In this document: piece after piece, positions 7,001-13,123 of the stretch | How positions within the stretch are numbered: position 1 is the stretch's first letter | How the letters are laid out: every line of letters starts with the position of its first letter | Program-made: the position numbers and the translations under genes | Source: Symbiodinium natans | Lineage: Eukaryota; Sar; Dinophyceae; Suessiales; Symbiodiniaceae | Length of the DNA stretch: 15,184 nucleotides | Reading direction: 5' to 3' | NCBI GenBank assembly: GCA_905221605.1 | Contig: CAJNDS010001525.1 | Span: 1 to 15,184 of the forward strand | Notes under the pieces: model-generated | Database searches by the model: none | What the model saw: the letters and a program-made list of their open reading frames with translations, nothing else | Told to the model about the DNA's origin: nothing

Positions 7001-9283
7001 CTTCGGGAGATACAAGGGGCTCATGTACAAGGAAACCCCTCCGAGTTACCGGAATTGGGCGCTGAAGGAGGTGGAGATGAACGACAGCCCATCCGAGGAG
7101 CTGGTGGCCTACGCCAACTGGTGGAAAAGCGAGATGCACCGGTGGAATCCCACTGCGACCCCGGGATACCACGATCCAGAGGCGAATGCAGTGACCCCGT
7201 ACGTGGAGGACTCGACCGCCGGGAGCTCGTGGGCCTTCGTGACGACCTACGCCAACGACCTCACCACGATGACGACATCGAAGGCGGCTCCCCCATCTCC
7301 TTCCACAAGAACGCCGCCGAGACGACGAGGACCGGGATCAGTGGCGAGTTCGGTTGCCAGCCGGATGGACCAGGACGTGCCCGAGGAGATATCCGACGAG
7401 CTGCAACACCTGGAGGAAAGGATTGCCATTCTTCGGGATCGCCATGGACTGATGCCACGGGAGGGACAGTGAAGGATGGGGCGAAGGAGTGCTACCTGAA
7501 TGACGACGAGGGCGAGTTCCACGAGTGTGAAGAGGGTGAGGACATTCAGTTCACAGGAAGTCAGAGCCCAGTTCCTCGGGAAGAGGACTTTGCTGAGGAC
7601 CGCGACGACTTCCTCCATGAGTATGTGTACGTCGCTGAAGCTGGAGATATGAACCTTGGAGGCAGCAAAGATGACAGCGTGCGTGAGACCCCCGAGGTGA
7701 TGGAGTCTTCCCCTGGTCCTATTGATGAGGAGAAGAGAGAAACCCTCCGAGCCCGGTGCAGTCGCTGTGAAGACCTCGCCAAAGAGAAGCTCCGAAACAA
7801 GCACTTTGAGTATGACGACCTTCTCCAGCTTGCCGAGAAGATCCCCCTGCGCTACACCAAGACCGACAAGGCCACCAACCGTGGAGGCAAGGAAGTCTAC
7901 GGTATCTTCCTCGGTGGCATGTACACGTACGGGAGCTTCATTGGGATTTCTCGGGGAAGTCGGGCTTTGCCGTGGACCACCAAGTACATCAACTCCTTCA
8001 TGAGAACAAGGCACCGGGGGGCATGGTCGTCTTTCGTGCTCTTCCGGAACGCGGCTACCCAGGTCCATGCCGACGTCCACAACTTGGCTAACACCTTGGT
8101 GACGACCGTGACCTTCGGACCCTTTTCCGGCGGCGAACTGTGGGTTGAAGGGAAGCCCGTGCAGGAAGATGCTTCTTGTCCCGTGTTTCGAAGCGACCCT
8201 CACGGAAAGGAGATTGAGGGGCACCTCGTGAACACTCGTATGAACCCCTATTCCTTTGACGGGAAGGTCCGACACGCAACCCAGCCTTGGGTAGGCGAGC
8301 GATGGACTTTGTCATGCTTCACCACAAGGGGATTTGCAAAGAGCTCTGTCGGACTTCGAGATGAACTCCGAGATCTGCGTTTTCCTCTTCGTGGACTACC
8401 TCTACCTGGAGATGCCTCTCAGGGTGACGCACACTCCTTTCCGCGCACAGACAGGCCCAGGAAGAGCACCAGGAAGTCGTTGTGGAAGAATGTAACGAGG
8501 CTCGTTGCTCTGACCAGCTGGTGCTCGGCTGCTGCTTTCAATTGGTCCACCGAGTTCTTCCCCTTGTCCAGAGGTCGCGAGGCTGTGAGCCTTTTCGAGA
8601 TTGGGGGGTTTTCTAAAACTGTGGAGGTCGGAGACATGGGTTTCGACACTGCAGAGCCTCTACTCACTCGAGAAGATGGAACGATGAATGGGAGTGAAGT
8701 GTCAGGAACGATTGAATACTTCAAGCCCGCTGTGGTGTGGGTGCATGGCCCCGCTGTGTCCGCATTCCTTCCGGAAATCGGTGGAGCTCTCCAAGAGGCA
8801 ATAGAGCTTGGGAAGAACGTGGTGTTTGAGGCAGAACGTGGTGATCCCTTTTGGGTGCAACAAGACTTCGTCTCCTTCTACTACAAGTTCGAGGGCAGGT
8901 ACTCAACGAGAGAAGATGAACCCCACGTCCTACGCTTCAACGACTACCATCATGTGCCCTGGGAGAACATTGATCTCCCTGTCAAGGAGTTCCAGTCCTA
9001 CATGGTCGAAGGACAGAAGACAACCGTTGAGGAGATCGACGAGGTCCCACGAGGAGCCGAAGCTATCACCTTCGAGGGCGACCACAAGCTTGCCGCGGAA
9101 GTTCGTTCTTCTCTGAAGAGACTCCATCAGAACATGGGCCATCCTTCCAACTCCGATCTCGCTCGCCATCTCCGCTTAGCTGGGGCCGACCCGGTCGTTG
9201 TGGAGGCCTGCAAGAAGATCAAATGCCAAGTTTGCCAGAGGAACAAGAGGGGGGGGCAGCGCAAAACCATCGAGTATGCCTAA
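4007..9283 (+). CDS. Copia Gag-protease-accessory-integrase N-terminal polyprotein (ORF1)
   Basis: A 1,758-residue frame. The ATG lies in a good context (GCCATGG) 55 bp after the 5' LTR. Residues 1-185 are low-complexity, Trp/Gly-rich at 60-100. Residues 190-365 are the helical Gag core. A zinc knuckle C464-X2-C467-X4-H472-X6-C479 should bind RNA. The protease site is D537 in DTACARSVAG (Ala where Gly is usual), with PLLISRGAMAKMGM at 610-623. Residues 780-880 read as real protein. Residues about 885-1150 are Pro/Gly/Arg-rich and probably out-of-frame; the plausible protein there is in the next frame (6669-7472). Coding resumes in this frame at about 1155, with an oxygenase-like domain (1290-1442), a methyltransferase-like segment (1525-1650) and the integrase zinc finger H1707-X4-H1712-X27-C1740-X2-C1743. 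It stops just after that, before the integrase catalytic core, which lies in the +1 frame. Expression would normally be as one polyprotein cut by the element's protease. Confidence 0.9.
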   Translation: MAFDVPTSFYARSEWADVPPPSDDSPQGPGHGGDANVPGNVPNPQPRGDRSQAADVQPDGASWGPWRDHDWFDSQWNRSWGAADWKWGRGGWSSGYYDGYDEQKKDGGQGSASTGSVGSMDGGFQERDSKGSHSDQWARRDSCGDSRAPPGDDRGVPVGWGPSTEARRLSGGNGGHESSRGPSERMIVPSFSGLDTGSDDLGTSARSYLRQVAAWRRMTRMSKDQQGLTLYQHLTDRAWVDSERLDVNRLGSDDGVDYLISWIQDRYLDVQVTQVGRSLSEFFRKLRRKQNQSVRDYMADFDRAFSRLSEAGCQLPDVAAAWVFVDRMGLEEQAELNLLASVGNKYSLKDLQQAAIVHDRGMRKPWESGGKNPKKERPVKKPYGANVADFEEGSYAGDFAGDDDDGGESPIPEEVANDLYQAFLTHETAKQRYRETAKLRGSDAESLKRLAAEKLQAAKARSFCSGCKRRGHWHLDSVCPLNRSSGGGNPSSTSATTGGTGGQGGKEGAKTNFPCHVVHVTWDISDKSGYQLVGITDTACARSVAGAGWMDAYLAEIRKNGGEPHFLPCKEAFKFGASKVFVANYGVLVGFRLGSHKLALKVAVVNGEVPLLISRGAMAKMGMVIDVSENRATFRALDVRDMQLTNTDTGHPAFPIFPISVPPHRASSAEWEDNELQILSHGEQYIDHMSDESGGRGLLCGGGQDFTEVAKCFGTFSTSWMVDSDEASRLHDDTASLSLSTSCDKTFTALFYPKKINAVTKGMLLDENFSPETFAAWWSNSNITNDFWLEDADYLVRVHVIPRRSFFGPLHWATQNLQHKDLLLRTLGSVRSTFGVACKNHRAFPAVHGTWDTPQDDSAFPMLWIGRSVFSRRKHMSSFSRTLPSTPHGVSQGPPHLAHGESPEDHHRVHESRIAGGGPCPESPGPREVERGGASFCDPRGQEQGNLDGPRRAAEPEPGATEGAGDGSWAPHSSLSDERGFAAPSPGPGWGGAPESHALREIQGAHVQGNPSELPELGAEGGGDERQPIRGAGGLRQLVEKRDAPVESHCDPGIPRSRGECSDPVRGGLDRRELVGLRDDLRQRPHHDDDIEGGSPISFHKNAAETTRTGISGEFGCQPDGPGRARGDIRRAATPGGKDCHSSGSPWTDATGGTVKDGAKECYLNDDEGEFHECEEGEDIQFTGSQSPVPREEDFAEDRDDFLHEYVYVAEAGDMNLGGSKDDSVRETPEVMESSPGPIDEEKRETLRARCSRCEDLAKEKLRNKHFEYDDLLQLAEKIPLRYTKTDKATNRGGKEVYGIFLGGMYTYGSFIGISRGSRALPWTTKYINSFMRTRHRGAWSSFVLFRNAATQVHADVHNLANTLVTTVTFGPFSGGELWVEGKPVQEDASCPVFRSDPHGKEIEGHLVNTRMNPYSFDGKVRHATQPWVGERWTLSCFTTRGFAKSSVGLRDELRDLRFPLRGLPLPGDASQGDAHSFPRTDRPRKSTRKSLWKNVTRLVALTSWCSAAAFNWSTEFFPLSRGREAVSLFEIGGFSKTVEVGDMGFDTAEPLLTREDGTMNGSEVSGTIEYFKPAVVWVHGPAVSAFLPEIGGALQEAIELGKNVVFEAERGDPFWVQQDFVSFYYKFEGRYSTREDEPHVLRFNDYHHVPWENIDLPVKEFQSYMVEGQKTTVEEIDEVPRGAEAITFEGDHKLAAEVRSSLKRLHQNMGHPSNSDLARHLRLAGADPVVVEACKKIKCQVCQRNKRGGQRKTIEYA
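6669..7472 (+). CDS. SAP-like / FGRYKG polyprotein segment in the +1 frame
   Basis: From ATG 6669 this frame reads as credible protein where the long ORF1 frame is low-complexity. An open stretch precedes it, but coding quality starts about here. Two SAP-like helix-turn-helix stretches are seen: TKAELLAEARARNLLVHEKW onward (about 6747-6836) and LNLEQLKERAMEAGL to LLRLLR (about 6873-6965). SAP motifs usually bind DNA or RNA. MPFGRYKGLMYKETPPSYRNWAL-like sequence follows at about 6996-7067, resembling the FGKYKG motif of DUF3820-type and related nuclease-associated proteins. A Trp-rich helix and a C-terminal amphipathic helix (EEISDELQHLEERIAILRDR, 7380-7439) follow. The TGA at 7470-7472 ends it while ORF1 resumes nearby. 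I infer that it is an internal part of the same polyprotein displaced by indels. A separately started protein is possible but less likely. Confidence 0.6.
   Translation: MASRKDLLTSPMVNRPKTITEFTKAELLAEARARNLLVHEKWSVVELRSAIQEDRNKGTSTDLAGLQNLNLEQLKERAMEAGLLIPAYPTKGALLRLLRGQGGEGPQSLMPFGRYKGLMYKETPPSYRNWALKEVEMNDSPSEELVAYANWWKSEMHRWNPTATPGYHDPEANAVTPYVEDSTAGSSWAFVTTYANDLTTMTTSKAAPPSPSTRTPPRRRGPGSVASSVASRMDQDVPEEISDELQHLEERIAILRDRHGLMPREGQ
7874..8332 (+). other. 2-oxoglutarate/Fe(II) oxygenase-like domain (within ORF1)
   Basis: ORF1 residues about 1290-1442. The metal-binding triad is visible as H1354-A-D1356 and H1423, with R1432 nine residues after the distal His, the usual position for the 2-oxoglutarate-binding Arg. 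Between them lie NLANTLVTTVTFGPFSGGEL and SFDGKVRHATQPWVGERW, typical of the double-stranded beta-helix with its GGEL strand and the FDG...H...P..G.R block. Such enzymes hydroxylate proteins, nucleic acids or small molecules; the substrate cannot be told from sequence. The domain lies between protease and integrase, where copia elements normally have nothing. All key residues are intact, and it sits in the part of ORF1 that reads cleanly. Confidence 0.7.
8582..8959 (+). other. Rossmann / methyltransferase-like segment without visible catalytic motif (within ORF1)
   Basis: ORF1 residues about 1526-1651. AVSLFEIGGFSKTVEVGDMG looks like a first strand, glycine-containing loop and helix of a SAM-type Rossmann fold. 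FKPAVVWVHGPAVSAF occupies the position of the 'kPdlvwisPPC' strand of C5-methyltransferase-like proteins, and LGKNVVFEAE that of the following strand. The expected Pro-Cys or PPC is replaced by GPA, and no other catalytic residue is recognisable. It is probably an inactive or repurposed fold. The alternative is chance resemblance of an alpha/beta domain. Confidence 0.4.
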
Positions 9284-12272
9284 CCTTCTGGAGTTCAACC
9301 AAGTCGTTGCTGTGGATGCCTTCACCGTGTACGATTGCCACGGGGATAAGCTTGAGCTGCTGATGGCAATTGATATCGGTACTGGCTATGCGATCGCTGG
9401 AGAACTACAAGGGCACTCTGGAGAGGCGATGGAAGGGACTTTTTGTCAGATGTGGAGCAACACTTTTGGAGCTCCTGGATCCATGGTTTTGGACCTCGAA
9501 TCCGGGCTCCAGAAGGGCTTGGCAAGGTTCAGCGAGTGGCATGGGACCTTCATCCGACCTATTGCAGGACAAGCTCACTGGCAGCAGGGGTCCGTGGAGA
9601 GATGCATTAGAACCTGGAAGGAGGTCTGGTCGCGACTTGTCGACGAGCGCTCTGGCACCATCGATGAGTCGGGCATGCTCCTCACCGCTGTGAACTCCGC
9701 CATGAACACTTTGAGACGGGATTCTGGTTATAGCCCTTCCCAGGCTGTTTGGGGTCGAGATCCGAATCTCCCCGAAGACCTCAAGGATGGCCCGCACGAC
9801 GAACACGTGGAGCACATCCTTAGCCGAGACAGACAACGAGCCCGTGAACACTCCCTCCGGGTGTCCGCCAAAGAGGTCTACTTCCGCTGTCAAAATGATG
9901 CCAGACTACGTCGTGCTCTGCTGCAACGGTCTAGAGTGGCGGGGCCCGAGTTCCAGACTGGGATGCACGTTTTCTTTTATCGGAAGCCCAAGAACAACAA
10001 GAATTGGGAATGGCATGGTCCAGGAGTGATCATTGGCAGAGAAGGTCCGAACTTCTGGGTATCCTTTTCCGGGAGGTGCCATCTCGTTGCACCAGAACAT
10101 CTCCGTATGGCGAGCGGAGAAGAGCTGGGGGCGGCTTTCGCCCTCCGGGCAACACAGGAGGATTTGCAACGCCTCTTGGAGCACGACTTCGCAGACGAGG
10201 AGATGTATGCCGGAGATGATGAGGGAGATGAAGAACCAGTTCTACATCCAGGAGATGGACGAGAAGGTGCTTCTGTGTCTCTTGGCGATGGTGATCGGAG
10301 ACGTGCATCAGAAGATCCCCCTCCTCAGGTATCCAAACGACACAGAACGAAAGGGCCCCCTCGCGAAGATGATCGGGTCAGGGATGTGCTCATGCTCAAG
10401 CTCCCCAAAACCCCTAGGGCAAAGGAAAAGGCCCTGGAGAAAGAGTTGCCCTGGAACATGATCCCGCCAGAACAACATGAAGGATTCCGAGCTGCAGAAA
10501 TGAAACAGTGGGAAGAACATGTTGAGCATGGTGCCTTGGAGCCTTTGACGGTGGAACAAAGCCGTGAAGTTTGGAGAACTCGAAGCGACAGGGTCCTCAA
10601 CAGCAGGTTCGCTTACCGCGATAAACTGTGGAGTCGTCGTCGTGAACAACCAGATGTCGGTTGGAAGCACAAGGCGAGGTTAGTGATAAGTGGGCACAAA
10701 GACCCCGACCTCCTGAAGGGCCTCCCTACTCATGCTCCCACGATATCTCGGTTGGGAATCCACCTCCTCCTACAGATCCTTGCCTCGAACCTGGAGAATG
10801 GGTGGACTGGACACGCAGGAGATGTGACAGCAGCTTTTCTTTGCGGAGGAGAACTCTCTCGTGAATTATATCTCCGTCAACCCTGCACCGGTTTGGGTCA
10901 TTTGCATCCCGAACAACTTCTGAGGATTCGGAAGCCCATCTTCGGCCTAGTCGACTCGCCGTCGGCTTGGTGGACCAAGTTCCATGGCACGCTCAAGAAC
11001 ATGGAGATCCAGCGGAAAGGGAAGACTTGGAGGATAGTGCAATGCACATTGGATCAATGCATCTTCATGGTCCAAGAGGTCCTTCCTGGAGAAACTCCTG
11101 GCGAAGAAGCTCTGTCCCCCCCAGTCGGATACTTGGGGGTTCATGTCGACGATGTTCTCTTGATTGGCCAGGACGATGTCTGTTCGATGATAAAGGACGA
11201 GTTGAGCAAGATCTTTCCTATCAGGGAATGGGAGTCCGGAAGCTTCGACTATGTGGGGTCCTACATCCAGATCTTCGAGAAGTATGTGAAGGTGGGTCAG
11301 TCCAGCTACGTCGGGACGAGGCTGTTCGAAGTCGAGATCGAGAAGGGGGTAGCCGAGCACGAGGAGGCCTCCGAAGTCCAGAAGCACGACAATATGTCTC
11401 TCATCGGGGCTTTGTCGTGGCTTGCAAGTCAAAGTCGTCCCGACCTTCAGGTTGGAGTGTCGATGAGTCAGCAACGACAGAAAGAGCCGACCATAGCCGA
11501 TGTCAAGTTCACCAACCAGTTGGCAAACCGTGCCCTGCAGTTCAAAGATGAAGGGCTGCTGTTCCACCCGATCGACCTCAACCGGGCGGTGCTCTTGTGC
11601 TACCATGACGCTGGGTGGGCCAACGTTCCGCAGAACCAGGAGGACCCGTACTATCGCTTGACGGCAGAAGAAGACGACCACGGCTTGATACAGTTTGGAG
11701 CAATGAGTCGACGAGATGCCAAGGCCAAGCGCGCCAACTCCACTATCGCTTCTCAGCTTGGAAGTGTGTACATCTTCGCAGACTCCGGCGTCCTGAGCGG
11801 AGTTCCTAGCAAAGGGAGCATCGTTGACTGGCGGAGTGGCGCTTGTGACAGAGTATGCCGCTCGACCTTTGCAGCAGAAACAATGGCATGCTGCACGGCA
11901 ACCGAAACAGGCGACTACATCACGAAGTTCATGGAGACCCTCCTGACCGGAAAGCTGGCCAGGAAGAAGTCACGTTTCGAGCTACGTTTTCTGAGCGACT
12001 GCAGGAGCTTGTACGATCACCTTGTCAAAGATGGGGTGCCTAGAGTGCCGACTTGTAAGAGGTTAGCCATAGACCTAGCAGGAATCAGGGAAGACCTTAT
12101 GTCCATCGGCAAGATTGTCTGGGTGCCGACGGAAGCCCAACTTGCTGATATCCTCACAAAACCTCTCCGAGCTGAAAACTGGTGGAGAACCATCAAAAGT
12201 GAGCTGAAGCTCACCTTTAAAGAGAGTGGCGGGGATTGTTGTATAGTAGGAAGAAAACCGGAACCAGTGTAA
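9198..12272 (+). CDS. Copia integrase core, reverse transcriptase and RNase H (ORF2)
   Basis: Open from 9198, but polyprotein-like sequence begins only at about 9250, where it takes over from ORF1 (86-bp overlap, +1 frame). Numbering from the first Met, the integrase core has D40 (VVAVDAF), D99 (VLDLES) and E134 (GSVERC), a DDE triad with 34 residues between the last two. A basic, Trp-containing C-terminal region follows (to about 310), then an acidic linker (330-395). Reverse transcriptase carries D542 (GDVTAAFLCGGEL) and D651-D652 in HVDDVLL, where most copia elements have YVDD. RNase H shows D804 (HDAGW), E894 (FAAETMA), D934 (FLSDCRSL) and D984 (QLADILTKPL). All catalytic residues appear present. 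The TAA stop (12270-12272) lies inside the 3' LTR. It copies the RNA to DNA and integrates it in the nucleus. Confidence 0.92.
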   Translation: MWRPARRSNAKFARGTRGGGSAKPSSMPNLLEFNQVVAVDAFTVYDCHGDKLELLMAIDIGTGYAIAGELQGHSGEAMEGTFCQMWSNTFGAPGSMVLDLESGLQKGLARFSEWHGTFIRPIAGQAHWQQGSVERCIRTWKEVWSRLVDERSGTIDESGMLLTAVNSAMNTLRRDSGYSPSQAVWGRDPNLPEDLKDGPHDEHVEHILSRDRQRAREHSLRVSAKEVYFRCQNDARLRRALLQRSRVAGPEFQTGMHVFFYRKPKNNKNWEWHGPGVIIGREGPNFWVSFSGRCHLVAPEHLRMASGEELGAAFALRATQEDLQRLLEHDFADEEMYAGDDEGDEEPVLHPGDGREGASVSLGDGDRRRASEDPPPQVSKRHRTKGPPREDDRVRDVLMLKLPKTPRAKEKALEKELPWNMIPPEQHEGFRAAEMKQWEEHVEHGALEPLTVEQSREVWRTRSDRVLNSRFAYRDKLWSRRREQPDVGWKHKARLVISGHKDPDLLKGLPTHAPTISRLGIHLLLQILASNLENGWTGHAGDVTAAFLCGGELSRELYLRQPCTGLGHLHPEQLLRIRKPIFGLVDSPSAWWTKFHGTLKNMEIQRKGKTWRIVQCTLDQCIFMVQEVLPGETPGEEALSPPVGYLGVHVDDVLLIGQDDVCSMIKDELSKIFPIREWESGSFDYVGSYIQIFEKYVKVGQSSYVGTRLFEVEIEKGVAEHEEASEVQKHDNMSLIGALSWLASQSRPDLQVGVSMSQQRQKEPTIADVKFTNQLANRALQFKDEGLLFHPIDLNRAVLLCYHDAGWANVPQNQEDPYYRLTAEEDDHGLIQFGAMSRRDAKAKRANSTIASQLGSVYIFADSGVLSGVPSKGSIVDWRSGACDRVCRSTFAAETMACCTATETGDYITKFMETLLTGKLARKKSRFELRFLSDCRSLYDHLVKDGVPRVPTCKRLAIDLAGIREDLMSIGKIVWVPTEAQLADILTKPLRAENWWRTIKSELKLTFKESGGDCCIVGRKPEPV
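9249..9256 (+). other. G8 homopolymer at the ORF1/ORF2 frame change
   Basis: Eight G residues lie right after the integrase zinc-finger CQVC codons. Sequence upstream is coherent only in the ORF1 frame and downstream only in the ORF2 frame, so one extra base (or two missing) is implied here. Slippage on G8 is the simplest location. Programmed frameshifting is possible but would fall inside integrase, which is atypical. Confidence 0.6.
12248..12267 (+). promoter_or_regulatory. Probable polypurine tract for plus-strand priming
   Basis: AGGAAGAAAACCGGAACCAG abuts the 3' LTR. It is purine-rich (AGGAAGAAAA) but interrupted by two CC pairs, so it is weaker than classical tracts. Its position is the main support. 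It also encodes the last residues of ORF2. Confidence 0.5.
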
Positions 12273-12427
12273 AGCTTGAAGGTTCCGGGAACTTCCCCCC
12301 TTTTTGACCCCCAGTATGCCCTCTCGCAGGCACACGAGTATGTGGATCGAGCGTTGCGAGAAAAGTCTCGGCGCCAGCTTCTGGAGGCCCGCCCCGGGGA
12401 GGGGTTTGCTTCCTTCTAGTTTTTAGA
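12268..12427 (+). repeat. 3' LTR (160 bp)
   Basis: Reads as identical to 3792-3951 over all 160 bases, including the C6 and T5 runs. Its second to fourth codon-frame bases supply the ORF2 stop (TG-TAA). It ends TTTTTAGA directly before TTTAGGG repeats; the LTR end thus resembles one variant telomere unit. Confidence 0.93.
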
Positions 12428-12432
12428 TTTAG
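12428..12432. repeat. Target site duplication, right (TTTAG)
   Basis: Matches 3787-3791. The array continues in phase (TTTAGGG) to the right. Confidence 0.85.
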
Positions 12433-12548
12433 GGTTTAGGGTTTAGGGTTTAGGGTTTAGGGTTTAGGGTTTAGGGTTTAGGGTTTAGGGTTTAGGGTTT
12501 AGGGTTTAGGGTTTAGGGTTTAGGGTTTAGGGTTTAGGGTTTAGGGTT
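12428..12548 (+). repeat. TTTAGGG array 2, right part (about 17 copies)
   Basis: Uninterrupted heptamers ending GGGTTCAGCATC. With 3738-3791 it formed one array before insertion. Confidence 0.95.
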
Positions 12549-12730
12549 CAGCATCTCATGTTCGAGCATTTACTAGGCCAGCAGTGTGTGTAGGCAACGG
12601 AAAAAAACCACCCACCCAGAGAATCCCAAAACATTAAGAAAATAAAAAGTTTACATTTCTCATCAGCAAGCCCTGTCCTCCTACCCACGAACCATTTCAT
12701 CGGCCCCCATAAAAGGGCGGGACTTCGAAA
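12549..12730. other. Non-repetitive spacer
   Basis: About 180 bp with no recognised gene or repeat. It contains an A-rich stretch (12600-12655) and pyrimidine/C-rich blocks (CCACCCACCCAG). ORFs crossing it are short and lack any recognisable protein character. Confidence 0.4.
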
Positions 12731-13123
12731 TCCTGAAGCCGGTGAAGGCTCGGTTTTGGTCAAAAATCCAGAAAACGAGAGACCACCCAGAGCCGTCGAT
12801 TTCAGTACTAAAAAATCGCATTTTTACCTGGACCCGGGCCGATCCTGGGGTCCCCCTCATTTGGGGTGTTTTTGGAGGCAAACTTTCCCTCTCAAGGGGG
12901 GGTCGGAGTTTGAGGCAAGGGGGGGTCTCAGAAGACTATTTTGCCTTTAAAATTGAAAAATACGACCCCCCCTTGACCAAAATTACGCTGTGAAAAGGTC
13001 GCGGGGGCGGCCCTTCATCAGGATTGAGGGTTAAAACCCTGAAAAACCTTGAAAAACATTGAAAAACTTTGAAAAACATTGAAAAACTCTGAGAAACCTT
13101 GACAAACCGTGAAAAACTTGAAT
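12731..13123 (+). repeat. 393-bp module, direct copy 1
   Basis: Starts TCCTGAAGCCGGTGAAGG. It includes TCGATTTCAGTACTAAAAAA, GACCCGGGCCGATCCTGGGG, CCCTCATTTGGGGTGTTTTT and CCCTCTCAAGGGGGGG, and ends with a 10-bp tandem repeat (TTGAAAAACA/TTGAAAAACT, 13031-13120). A second copy starts exactly 393 bp later. Short ORFs inside (64-83 codons) are not conserved in frame between copies because of a one-base indel near 12830/13224. It is a dispersed repeat of unknown origin, with no terminal motif or transposase. Confidence 0.8.

Larger units (their letters stand above)
3792..12427 (+). mobile_element. Complete Ty1/copia-type LTR retrotransposon inserted in a TTTAGGG array
   Basis: An 8,636-bp element with two 160-bp LTRs, a 5-bp TTTAG duplication, a primer-binding site at 3953-3964, a purine-rich tract before the 3' LTR and coding sequence spanning 4007-12272. 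Domain order Gag, protease, integrase, reverse transcriptase, RNase H defines the copia (Pseudoviridae-like) lineage. The coding span is about 2,755 codons, roughly twice that of common plant or yeast copia elements. The excess lies between protease and integrase, where SAP-like, 2-oxoglutarate oxygenase-like and methyltransferase-like segments occur. Identical LTRs indicate recent insertion. Three frame discontinuities mean this copy as given cannot express one continuous polyprotein without frameshifting. No envelope gene is seen. Confidence 0.95.

Noticed and set aside
7247-8275. 342-codon minus-strand ORF
   Set aside because: It is antisense to the retrotransposon coding region, and no motif is recognisable. 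High GC makes long antisense frames common.
9950-10200. Chromodomain at the integrase C-terminus that could explain telomeric targeting
   Set aside because: No chromodomain-like aromatic pattern is visible, and copia integrases usually lack one.
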